Shown piece by piece: positions 1-6,325 of a stretch of 7,069 nt of DNA. The stretch is from assembly GCA_021202835.1 (NCBI GenBank), contig JAJQCI010000335.1:7624-14692 (forward strand), read 5' to 3'. Position 1 is the first letter of the stretch; each line of letters begins with the position of its first letter. Both the position numbers and the translations under genes were made by a program. The notes beneath the pieces are model-generated. The model was not told the DNA's origin and made no database searches. It saw only the letters and a list, made by a program, of their open reading frames with translations. Origin of the DNA: Clostridiales bacterium. GTDB taxonomy: Bacteria > Bacillota > Clostridia > Lachnospirales > CAG-274.

Positions 1-111
1 GACTGTGCTTTTTGAAATGCCGAAGCGCTTGGCTGTTTCCCTTACGGTAGCGTTGCTTTTGACAATATATCTTGCCACTTCCTCAGCCCTTTTTTCTATA
101 TAATCCTTCAA
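1..111 (-). CDS. spoIIID: SpoIIID, sporulation transcriptional regulator (5' end only)
   Basis: These are the first 37 codons of SpoIIID, the small DNA-binding protein that works with sigma-E in the mother cell to switch genes on and off during sporulation. The readable protein begins MKDYIEKRAEEVARYIV and continues through TVRETAKRFGISKSTV, a helix-turn-helix closely resembling Bacillus subtilis SpoIIID (DYI near the N-terminus, then KYIV, TVR, AKEFGVSKSTV). The family is about 80-95 residues, so more than half of the gene lies beyond base 1. The start is a TTG (109-111); a GGAGG at 119-123, seven bases upstream, decides it, and no ATG or GTG is better placed. A sigma-E-like promoter and a palindrome lie just upstream, which fits the known sigma-E control of this gene. 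Identification is strong; only the far end is unseen. Confidence 0.93.
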   Translation of the reverse strand, partial: MKDYIEKRAEEVARYIVKSNATVRETAKRFGISKSTV

Positions 112-127
112 GAAATTTCCTCCGCAA

Positions 128-145
128 AAATAGGCTTACCTATTT
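128..145. repeat. Perfect 7-bp inverted repeat in the spoIIID leader
   Basis: AAATAGG and CCTATTT flank a 4-base centre (CTTA). The repeat overlaps the downstream edge of the putative -10 box and reaches to within a few bases of the GGAGG ribosome site. It could be an operator, or a weak hairpin in the leader RNA. Seven perfect base pairs in AT-rich DNA can occur by chance, so the function is open. Confidence 0.45.
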
Positions 146-171
146 ATATGCGGCCCTTATTACCCTTATTC
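143..171 (-). promoter_or_regulatory. Putative sigma-E-type promoter of spoIIID
   Basis: On the minus strand there is a GAATAAG box (165-171), a 14-base spacer, and CATATAAA (143-150). The sigma-E consensus is roughly KMATATT, 14-15 bases, CATACAHT, so about five of seven and six of eight positions agree with correct spacing. The -10 box ends 31 bases before the TTG start. The B. subtilis spoIIID gene is sigma-E dependent, which supports the reading. The match is by eye and not experimentally anchored. Confidence 0.55.
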
Positions 172-185
172 CTTAAAGGAAAATC

Positions 186-231
186 AAAAAGGGGAGCCCT
201 TCGGCGCTAAAGCCTGCCGGGTTCCCTTTTT
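186..231 (-). terminator. Intrinsic terminator after vanZ, overlapping its 3' coding end
   Basis: Read on the minus strand, AAAAAGGG and CCCTTTTT form the base of a hairpin, with CCC/GGG and GGC/GCC pairing inside and small mismatches. The hairpin is followed by TTTTTGATTTT. The 5' arm encodes the last residues of the VanZ-like protein and the TAG stop sits in the loop region. The other strand also ends in a T-rich run (CCCTTTTTGTTCTTTTT), so it could stop transcription both ways. It separates the SLH-vanZ unit from spoIIID. Confidence 0.75.
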
Positions 232-683
232 GTTCTTTTTAAAATAATAATATAAATAACACAGCCTATAAAAACCGCCGTTAAAACTCCCGAAAAATCT
301 ATGAAAACGTCTTTTAAGCCGGGTGACCTGCCTGCTGAAAAATTTTGGCTGAATTCATCCAGACAGGCGGTAATAAAACCGGCCGGAAGGGGCCACAAAA
401 AGCTTTTACCGAAGCTTGCCGTAAGGCTTAATACATCCAGAAGATAAAGCGTTCCCAAAATAAAATATTCGGTATAATGGGCCGTTTTTCTTATAATATG
501 GTCTGTCAGAATGTCGCCCAGGCCGAAAGCCGACAGAATTGAATTTATATATTCAAGAAGGCCTCCGCTGAGGGCTGAAGAGTCATCGGCGTCAAAGGAG
601 GACATTCCGAATATAAACAGAAGCATTAAAACGGTAAGGGCCGCAAGAACGGCCCTTATTCTAAAATCTTTAATTAATTTCAT
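207..683 (-). CDS. VanZ-family membrane protein
   Basis: A 158-residue integral membrane protein of the VanZ family, whose namesake gives low-level teicoplanin resistance; the biochemical activity of most members is unknown. Family signatures are visible: RKTAHYTEYF at residues 65-74, DEFSQ at 109-113, AGRSPGLKD at 117-125 and DFSG at 129-132, matching the conserved RKxAHfxeY, E..Q.f and GR...l.D pattern. About four hydrophobic segments lie near residues 10-27, 70-88, 94-108 and 129-149, with a KRTKREPGR basic tail expected in the cytoplasm. The ATG overlaps the stop of the upstream SLH gene as ATGA (680-683) and no ribosome site precedes it, so translation is probably coupled to that gene. 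The family assignment is firm; a role in glycopeptide resistance should not be assumed, since no vanA/B-type genes are present here. Confidence 0.9.
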   Translation of the reverse strand: MKLIKDFRIRAVLAALTVLMLLFIFGMSSFDADDSSALSGGLLEYINSILSAFGLGDILTDHIIRKTAHYTEYFILGTLYLLDVLSLTASFGKSFLWPLPAGFITACLDEFSQNFSAGRSPGLKDVFIDFSGVLTAVFIGCVIYIIILKRTKREPGRL

Positions 684-1957
684 GACAGTGAAAGATCGGG
701 GAAGAATACATTTTTAAGAGTCAAAAGCTGTGAAAGTGAGCAATACTCAAGAATTGTATTCTGTGTCAGAGTTTTGTTTTCGTCGGAAAGACTTCTGTAT
801 TGTGACAGAATATCGTCTGCGGCTGCGTCTAAATCAACTGACTGGTCATTCAGATAGCTCTTTATATAAGCTCTTATGTTTTTAATAATAGCTCTTACCT
901 CTTCGTTGGGAGAATTTACCTGAGCATACTGAAGACTGTTGTAAACGGTTTTGAGAAGGGCCAGTGTTTCGCTGTCAACTTCTGTTCCGGTGTTGTCATC
1001 GTCGTCATCGCCGTTGTCGTCATTGTTGTTGTCGTCGCTGTCATCGTCGCTGTCGCTTGATGAGCTGCCTGAGCTGCTGCTTGCTGCTGTTGTTGTTTCG
1101 GTTGTGTCGTCTGTGACGGTTGTTGTTTCCGTTGAGCTGCTGCTTGAAGAGGATGAACCGCCTGAAGAAGAACCGCCGCCGCCTGAGCTGCTGCTTCCCG
1201 AGCTTGAAGATTTGGTTGTGGTTTCGCTTTCTTCTTCGTCTGTTTCGCTGCTGCTTATAACGGAAGAAATTATTTCACTCAGGTCGTCGTTTACAATAAA
1301 GTTTACCATAGCAAGGCAAACCTCGCCTCTTGTTATGTTTTCAGTTGCTCTGAAGGTGTTTCCGTCTTCCATCTTCATAACGCCGTATGAAAGAACGCCG
1401 TAAACATAGTCTGAAGCCCATTCGGAAATTTCATCTGAAACGGCTTTTTCATATCCTTCGAGGGGTTCGAAAGAGAAAAGCTGTGAGATTATGGTGCAGA
1501 ACTGTTCACGTGTTATATTTTCACCGGGGCGGAAGGTTCCGTCGGGAAAACCGGCAACATAGCCCTGTTCCTGAGCTATCATAAGGTCTTCATAATACCA
1601 TGCTTCTTCTTCAACATCTGAATAAGCATTTACAGTGTCTTCGCTTAATCTTTCAAACTGAAGGGTTTGGTTTACGATTCTCACAAGCTCGGCACGTGTA
1701 ATGTTTCCGTCGGGAAGGAAGGTTCCGTCCTTATAGCCGGTAACATAGCCGTTTCCGTACATAGTGATTACTGCTGCGCCCTCTTCACTTTCCGGGTCAA
1801 CGTCGGAAAAGGGGTTTTCCGTAGTTTCTTCGGTTTCTTCATCGGTTTCTGCGGCTGTTTCCTCTGTTGTTTCCTCGGCCATTGTATTAACGGCAGAGAA
1901 AGCGGCAAAGGAAGTAAGCAAGGCAGCCGCTGCTAAAATTTTTACAAATTTCTTCAT
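680..1957 (-). CDS. Secreted SLH-domain surface protein with Ser/Thr/Asp-rich linker
   Basis: A 425-residue cell-surface protein. Residues 1-27 are a signal peptide (MKKFVK, hydrophobic core, likely cleavage after NTMA). A Thr/Glu-rich spacer (28-47) leads into three SLH domains near 48-100, 110-162 and 172-224. The first two carry GYKDGTF or GFPDGTF and ITRAE or ITREQ; the third is degenerate (MEDGNTF) but keeps ITRGE. SLH domains bind pyruvylated secondary wall polymers in the families studied, so wall attachment is expected. A low-complexity linker follows (231-326: Ser, Thr and Gly, then an acidic run at 301-321), then a predicted helical C-terminal domain (327-425) that I do not recognise. 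I chose the ATG at 1955-1957 because GGAGG (1963-1967) lies five bases upstream; a TTG four codons earlier overlaps that site. The gene is first in a unit with the vanZ-like gene. Confidence 0.88.
   Translation of the reverse strand: MKKFVKILAAAALLTSFAAFSAVNTMAEETTEETAAETDEETEETTENPFSDVDPESEEGAAVITMYGNGYVTGYKDGTFLPDGNITRAELVRIVNQTLQFERLSEDTVNAYSDVEEEAWYYEDLMIAQEQGYVAGFPDGTFRPGENITREQFCTIISQLFSFEPLEGYEKAVSDEISEWASDYVYGVLSYGVMKMEDGNTFRATENITRGEVCLAMVNFIVNDDLSEIISSVISSSETDEEESETTTKSSSSGSSSSGGGGSSSGGSSSSSSSSTETTTVTDDTTETTTAASSSSGSSSSDSDDDSDDNNNDDNGDDDDDNTGTEVDSETLALLKTVYNSLQYAQVNSPNEEVRAIIKNIRAYIKSYLNDQSVDLDAAADDILSQYRSLSDENKTLTQNTILEYCSLSQLLTLKNVFFPDLSLS
1070..1196. repeat. Recurring TGAGCTGCTGCTT units in the Ser-rich linker
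   Basis: The 13-mer TGAGCTGCTGCTT (plus strand) occurs exactly at 1070-1082, 1133-1145 and 1184-1196, separated by 63 and 51 bases, both multiples of three. On the coding strand it makes runs of serine (AGC codons with a TCA) in the linker of the SLH protein. Copies that preserve frame point to expansion or contraction by recombination or slippage. Confidence 0.6.
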
Positions 1958-2003
1958 ATGATCCTCCAATAATTTTTTAGTTTAGTTTTAGGTATACACA
2001 TCT

Positions 2004-2032
2004 ATTATAATACAAAGTGAGAAAAAAAGAAA
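2004..2032 (-). promoter_or_regulatory. Possible promoter of the SLH-vanZ unit
   Basis: A perfect TATAAT (2004-2009) lies on the minus strand in the 85-base gap after uvrC. At 17 bases the -35 position reads TTTCTT, a poor match to TTGACA, and there is no TGn extension. The implied leader is about 40 bases. I see no hairpin terminator between uvrC and this site, so some read-through from uvrC is possible. Confidence 0.42.
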
Positions 2033-2042
2033 GAAAAATATT

Positions 2043-3917
2043 TTATAAATTCTCGCTGTTTTTATACACTTTTTTGTGGAAAAAGTCAAACACAGCCTCG
2101 GCGCTTCGACTGTCCATGCCTTCAACAGCCGTCAGTTCATCAACACTTGCCCTTTTTATGCCTTCGATATCGCCGAACCGCTTTATAAGGCGTTTTCTTC
2201 TTACCTCGCCGATTCCCTTAATGTCTTCCAAAACAGAGTGAAATTCTCTTTTTTCTCTGGATCTTCTGTGATATTCTATGGCGAAGCGGTGAACCTCGTC
2301 CTGAATTCTGGTTACAAGCTTAAAGCCTTCGGAATTAGGCGGCAGAAGAACCTCTTTTCCGCCGTATATAAGCCCTCTGGTTCTGTGTCTGCTGTCTTTA
2401 ACCATGCCGCAGACGGGAACGCCGATTCCCAGCTTTTTAAGGGTCTGCTCCGCAATGTGAACGTGCCCCTTGCCGCCGTCTATAAAGAGAACATCCGGCA
2501 AAATGTTAAATTTCGGCTTTTCGGTTTTTTCGGCAGTCTCGTTTTTATATCTCATAAAACGTCTTGTCAAAACCTCTTCCATGCTTGCGTAGTCGTTAGC
2601 GCCGTAAACCGTTTTTATTTTGAATTTTCTGTAGTCGCTTTTTTTGGGCTTTCCCCCTTCGAAAACAACCATTGAAGCCACAGACTCGAAGCCCTGTGTG
2701 TTTGAAATATCATAGGATTCTATTCTGTTTATGTCGAAGCCGGCCCCTATGGCTTTTTTAATTTCCTCAAGGGCCCCTGTGGTTCTTCTCTGTTCTCTTT
2801 TGAATTCCTCTCCGAATTTATCAAGAAGAACAAGGGCGTTTTCGTCAGCCAGCTTACAAAGCTTAAGCTTGCTGCCTTTTTTGGGGGAAACAAGACTGAC
2901 CTTTCGGCCCTTTATCTCTGAAAGCCACTCTTCTATAACGGCTTTGTCTCCGATTTCAACAGAGGTAAAAATTTCCTTTGGCACAAAGGGGGTTCCGCCG
3001 TAAAACTGTTTTATGAAGTTTTCAACCGTTTCAGCCCTGCCGCATTCTTCGGGATAGCTCAGCATAAAATGCTCCCGGACTACAAGCTTTCCTCCTCTTA
3101 TGAAGAAAACCTGAACCACATCGTCGCCGTTTGCCCTTGCTACGCCTACAACATCTCTGTCGCAGTCCGCCATATCCTCCACGACCTGCTTCTCTCCCAG
3201 CTTTTTTATAGCCGCTATGCTGTCTCTCAGCTTTGCCGCCTTTTCAAACTCCCAGTCTTCCGAAGCCTTGAGCATTTTCTCTTCAAGCTCCTTCAGAATT
3301 TTGTCCTGCTTTCCGTTTAAAAAGTCTTCCACTCTGTCTGTGTGAATTTTATATTCCTCTTCGGAAACTCTGCCCGTACAGGGGGCCAGACACTTGCCTA
3401 TATGATAGTTAAGACAGGGCCTTTCCTTTCCTATGTCTCTCGGAAATTTTTTGCTGCAGCGTCTCAGCTGCCAGACGTTGTTTATAACCTCCAGATTTTC
3501 CTTAACCATTGTTGAGCTTGTGAAGGGGCCGAAATATTTGGCCTTGTCTTTTCCTCTCTGTCTTGTCATAAAGACTCTGGGGAACATTTCGTCAGAGGTC
3601 AGCTTTATATAAGGATAGGTTTTGTCGTCGGTAAGCATAATGTTGTATTTCGGGCTGTATTTCTTTATAAGATTGTTTTCCAAAATAAGGGCTTCAACCT
3701 CAGTCGCCGTAACAATATATTCAAACGAAGCAATATGGCTGACCATTGAATTAACCTTGACGCCCTTGTTTCCTCCGGGCTTAAAATATTGCCTTACCCT
3801 GTTTTTCAAAACCTTTGACTTGCCTACATAAATAACGGTTTCGTTTGCATCCTTCATTATATAAACCCCCGGCTTTCCGGGCAGCTCTTTTAATTCCTTT
3901 TCAAAATCAAACAACAT
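2043..3917 (-). CDS. uvrC: UvrC, excinuclease ABC subunit C
   Basis: This is the nuclease of UvrABC nucleotide excision repair, which cuts the damaged strand on both sides of a lesion marked by UvrA and UvrB. Order in the 624 residues: a GIY-YIG nuclease domain (GVYIMKD 17-23, VIYVGKSKVLKNR 28-40, with the conserved Arg40 and Glu75); a four-cysteine cluster site (C154, C168, C176, C180) like the Fe-S site reported in UvrC; a UVR helical pair that contacts UvrB (about 209-241); an RNase H-like nuclease with conserved Asp403 (SYDIS), Asp480 (FIDGGKGH), Asp508 (MVKD) and His543 (DEVHRFA); and a helix-hairpin-helix end (about 562-615). All catalytic residues appear intact. GTG, ATG, ATG and TTG are consecutive possible starts; the second ATG (3915-3917) is best, five bases after GGAGG (3923-3927). 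At 624 residues it is slightly longer than B. subtilis UvrC, partly through a lysine-rich insert near 456-472. It appears monocistronic. Confidence 0.97.
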   Translation of the reverse strand: MLFDFEKELKELPGKPGVYIMKDANETVIYVGKSKVLKNRVRQYFKPGGNKGVKVNSMVSHIASFEYIVTATEVEALILENNLIKKYSPKYNIMLTDDKTYPYIKLTSDEMFPRVFMTRQRGKDKAKYFGPFTSSTMVKENLEVINNVWQLRRCSKKFPRDIGKERPCLNYHIGKCLAPCTGRVSEEEYKIHTDRVEDFLNGKQDKILKELEEKMLKASEDWEFEKAAKLRDSIAAIKKLGEKQVVEDMADCDRDVVGVARANGDDVVQVFFIRGGKLVVREHFMLSYPEECGRAETVENFIKQFYGGTPFVPKEIFTSVEIGDKAVIEEWLSEIKGRKVSLVSPKKGSKLKLCKLADENALVLLDKFGEEFKREQRRTTGALEEIKKAIGAGFDINRIESYDISNTQGFESVASMVVFEGGKPKKSDYRKFKIKTVYGANDYASMEEVLTRRFMRYKNETAEKTEKPKFNILPDVLFIDGGKGHVHIAEQTLKKLGIGVPVCGMVKDSRHRTRGLIYGGKEVLLPPNSEGFKLVTRIQDEVHRFAIEYHRRSREKREFHSVLEDIKGIGEVRRKRLIKRFGDIEGIKRASVDELTAVEGMDSRSAEAVFDFFHKKVYKNSENL

Positions 3918-3936
3918 CATCACCTCCCTGACGACT

Positions 3937-3965
3937 ATTATAACATCATAAAATAAATTTTACAA
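3937..3965 (-). promoter_or_regulatory. Sigma-A-type promoter of uvrC
   Basis: On the minus strand TTGTAA (3960-3965), a 17-base spacer and TATAAT (3937-3942) are present, with a TGT just before the -10 forming an extended -10 element. It lies between the upstream terminator and the uvrC ribosome site, giving a short leader of roughly a dozen bases. I saw no clear LexA-type operator. Confidence 0.75.
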
Positions 3966-3975
3966 TACCGGGGCG

Positions 3976-4023
3976 AAAAAACACGGGACAGGCCTCTCCT
4001 GTAATAAGAGAGGGGCCTGCCCC
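3976..4023 (-). terminator. Strong intrinsic terminator after the ABC transporter operon
   Basis: On the minus strand GGGGCAGGCC-CC-TCTC pairs with GAGAGGCCTGTCCC (one G-T pair, a two-base bulge, loop of about nine bases), followed by GTGTTTTTT. It starts seven bases after the permease TAA and separates the transporter operon from uvrC. Confidence 0.88.
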
Positions 4024-4029
4024 TTTGTT

Positions 4030-6288
4030 TTATCCCGGAAGAGCCGCTTCCTTCTGTTTCGAAAGCTTTTCTTCCACAATACCGGGTATGCCCTTTGAAC
4101 CGTTGAAAACGGCATAGTAGTTGGGATAGTGATAATAATCCTTTTTACCGTCGGATTTGGTATAAATTTCGATGTCGGTGTTATATCCCTTGGAATTTAC
4201 CAGCCTTCCCATATCGTGAGGATAAATACAGTCAAGAATTTCGTTTATTTCATCTCTGTCTGTAAAGCCTGCGGATATGGTTGTGTCGCCGCCGTAGTAG
4301 GAAATGTTTATGCTTTCTATGTCGCCGGCAATATCCTCAAAGCTGTAGATTGTTACTCCTAAGCTTTTAAGAACCTCTGTTGTGTTTTCGTAAGAGGGAT
4401 AAACATACATTCCCGCCGCCTGATAGGAATTCGAATATGAAATTTTGTTTATTATATCCGATGTGTAAAATTCGAGCTGACACAGGGGTTCTGTGTTTGT
4501 AAGCTCCGAAAGGGTTATGTTCTCCGCATCCTTGCATAAAGCGTCGTAAATCTTCTGCGCCTCCCCTGCGCCTAAGCTTACAAGCTGCGGTTCGTGAAAA
4601 TTATAATTGTTATTCACTCTCATTGCCCTGATTTCCTCTGTATTCATATTATAGAAACCGCCCCAAAGTCCCTGTTTGTACTCTCCGCTGTTTACAAGCT
4701 CTTCCAAAACAGCTTTGATTTTTTCATAGCTTATCATATAGCCTCTGTGATAGGTTCTTCCGCTTTTAAGGGTGCATTTTACATTAACGGAAATAACAGT
4801 ATCTTGGTTTTCGTTTGAAATATCACTTATGAAAATCGACGTGGGCCCGTCGGCGCCGCCTATAACCTCTGCTTCAGGCGTTTCCTCTTCCGAACCGGCG
4901 GCAAACTCCCCTTCGCCGTCATAGGTTATAATCACCGGATAGTCAACATATTCCGCCGCACAGGCAGACAAAAGCCCTTCAAGAAGCTCACTGTCGGTTA
5001 TCTTCATTGTTTTGAAAACATATGTTTCTCCGTCAATATATGTGAAAAGCTGTTCGCCGCTGTAGCTTTCCAAAAGATCATTGTCAAAATATTTTATCAT
5101 GTCGTCATCTTTTTCCCTGTAAATTTCATCACCCTGAAGAAAGGGAAGGGAAACGGCGGCTTCGGCTATTTTTTCGGCCTTGGGAACATATGTGTTGTAG
5201 CCTTCTATGCTTAACAGCGTTCCCCCAACCATAACAGCCGCAGCGGCAATGGAAAGCACGAAATATCTCTTGTTTTTAACAACCGCCGCAAAGTCAAGGC
5301 GGAAGATGGCTTCTATTATAAGTGACGACACAGCTGTTACAATGAAAAATCCAACAATAAAGGAAATTATTTCATTAAAGCCGAACATAAACGAAGCAAC
5401 GGCGCCGCCCAGCGCTCCGCAGATCACCGAAAAAATAACCCTAAGCGGCTCGTTCGTTTCTTTAAAGGCAAGAGCCGAGCCTGCGGCCTCAGACCTTCTC
5501 AGCTTACATACCCCGAAATCTATAAGCGTAAACACTGCCGAGCCGGCGGCCATAACAGCTACCATTTTAACATTGTTTATATCGTCATAAACCGCCGTTA
5601 AACATCTTTCAAAGAAGTAAACCAAAGGCGAAAGACAATAGGCCCAGCCGGGAATCGAAGAATAGTATGTAACATAAAACAAATCAAACCACCAGTCCAG
5701 CATAAAAACAAGCACAGGCAGTATAAACATAACTATTGTTCCCATAACAAAGTGTGTAACTATTGTAGCCGTAAGAAGCCCGGCGAAAACCCCTGCGGAA
5801 TAAATAAACACAAAGCCGAAAAATCCGTTTGCAAAGGCCAGAAGGCCGGCCCGAACGGCGTCGGGGGTCAAAACGCCGAAGCCGAAGCTTACAGCTGTCA
5901 TCAAAACCGTGTTAAGCCCGAAGCAAAAGGCAAACATAACAATTCCGCTTAAATATTTAACTCCGAAAACAGTTGTTTTTTTAAGGGGCAGAGAGTGATA
6001 AAAATCCACCTTTTTCCGCCCGTGAAGATAAAAGCATGTAAGCAGGGCAAAGCAGCAGGCCAAAACCGAAACCACAATCGGGTGGAATAAATTTCCTATA
6101 CCCATATAGTCAACCGCTGTATATTGGGGAGCAAGGCTTGACGGATATCTTGCGTAGCTGTCAATGGCATCCGCTATAACCGCCGAATAGGTTATAAGCC
6201 TTGAAAAAACCAGAAACAAAAACGCCAAAACCCCAAAGCCGGCGTTCTGTATTAAATCCTTTTTAAGAAGCTTAAAAAATTCCTTCAT
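4030..6288 (-). CDS. ABC transporter permease with large C-terminal external domain
   Basis: A 752-residue membrane protein, the probable partner of the ATPase encoded 37 bases upstream. Hydrophobic segments lie near residues 16-39, 70-88, 108-138, 150-173, 175-198, 244-261, 284-303, 306-327 and 342-360, about nine helices. The loop YLHGRKKVDFYHSLPLKKTTVFGVKY (87-112 in part) is typical of ABC-2-type permeases found beside such ATPases in Firmicutes. With the N-terminus inside, nine helices place residues 361-752 outside the cell: an Asp/Glu/Tyr-rich soluble domain I do not recognise. It contains the peptide IGGADGPTSIFIS at 476-488 between acidic, poorly ordered stretches. The ATG at 6286-6288 is supported by GAGGTGA at 6295-6301. 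The substrate is unknown; export of or resistance to a peptide or antibiotic is a guess from the family, not shown here. Confidence 0.85.
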   Translation of the reverse strand: MKEFFKLLKKDLIQNAGFGVLAFLFLVFSRLITYSAVIADAIDSYARYPSSLAPQYTAVDYMGIGNLFHPIVVSVLACCFALLTCFYLHGRKKVDFYHSLPLKKTTVFGVKYLSGIVMFAFCFGLNTVLMTAVSFGFGVLTPDAVRAGLLAFANGFFGFVFIYSAGVFAGLLTATIVTHFVMGTIVMFILPVLVFMLDWWFDLFYVTYYSSIPGWAYCLSPLVYFFERCLTAVYDDINNVKMVAVMAAGSAVFTLIDFGVCKLRRSEAAGSALAFKETNEPLRVIFSVICGALGGAVASFMFGFNEIISFIVGFFIVTAVSSLIIEAIFRLDFAAVVKNKRYFVLSIAAAAVMVGGTLLSIEGYNTYVPKAEKIAEAAVSLPFLQGDEIYREKDDDMIKYFDNDLLESYSGEQLFTYIDGETYVFKTMKITDSELLEGLLSACAAEYVDYPVIITYDGEGEFAAGSEEETPEAEVIGGADGPTSIFISDISNENQDTVISVNVKCTLKSGRTYHRGYMISYEKIKAVLEELVNSGEYKQGLWGGFYNMNTEEIRAMRVNNNYNFHEPQLVSLGAGEAQKIYDALCKDAENITLSELTNTEPLCQLEFYTSDIINKISYSNSYQAAGMYVYPSYENTTEVLKSLGVTIYSFEDIAGDIESINISYYGGDTTISAGFTDRDEINEILDCIYPHDMGRLVNSKGYNTDIEIYTKSDGKKDYYHYPNYYAVFNGSKGIPGIVEEKLSKQKEAALPG
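4825..4863 (-). other. IGGADGPTSIFIS motif resembling the decarboxylase beta-subunit Na+ site
   Basis: These codons encode residues 476-488 of the permease. The peptide closely matches the IIGGADGPTAIYLS segment of OadB-type sodium-translocating decarboxylase beta subunits, whose Asp in GGADGP takes part in Na+ transport. Here it lies in a soluble domain after SEEETPEAEV and before SDISNENQD, not in a membrane helix. The DNA is locally GC-rich (GGGCCC and GGCGCC in the codons). The similarity is recalled from knowledge of the family and was not searched. Confidence 0.7.
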
Positions 6289-6294
6289 TTCACA

Positions 6295-6301
6295 TCACCT
6301 C
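6295..6301 (-). promoter_or_regulatory. Ribosome binding site of the ABC permease
   Basis: GAGGTGA on the minus strand, six bases before the permease ATG, matches the 3' end of 16S rRNA and fixes that start. It lies in the 37-base gap after the ATPase stop, where I see no terminator, so the two genes are probably cotranscribed. Confidence 0.75.
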
Positions 6302-6325
6302 GTTTTTCAAATTTTTCCTCTGTTT

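Noticed and set aside
207..683. VanZ-like gene as part of a vancomycin resistance cluster
   Set aside because: No ligase, dehydrogenase, dipeptidase or VanRS genes are nearby, and VanZ-family proteins are common in Firmicutes outside resistance clusters.
1060..1200. CRISPR-like or tandem repeat array
   Set aside because: The 13-base repeats are too short, lie in frame in a Ser-rich coding linker, and the intervals show no spacer-repeat regularity.
951..1403. Open frame of 150 codons on the plus strand, rich in Ser, Leu, Val and Glu
   Set aside because: It is the antisense shadow of the low-complexity linker and third SLH domain. The opposite strand has a signal peptide, SLH motifs and a ribosome site; this frame has none.
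2076..2675. Open frame of 199 codons on the plus strand inside uvrC
   Set aside because: It lies wholly antisense to highly conserved uvrC coding sequence, with no ribosome site or recognisable domain.
3924..3984. SOS (LexA) operator ahead of uvrC
   Set aside because: No GAAC-N4-GTTC-type or comparable palindrome is visible around the promoter.
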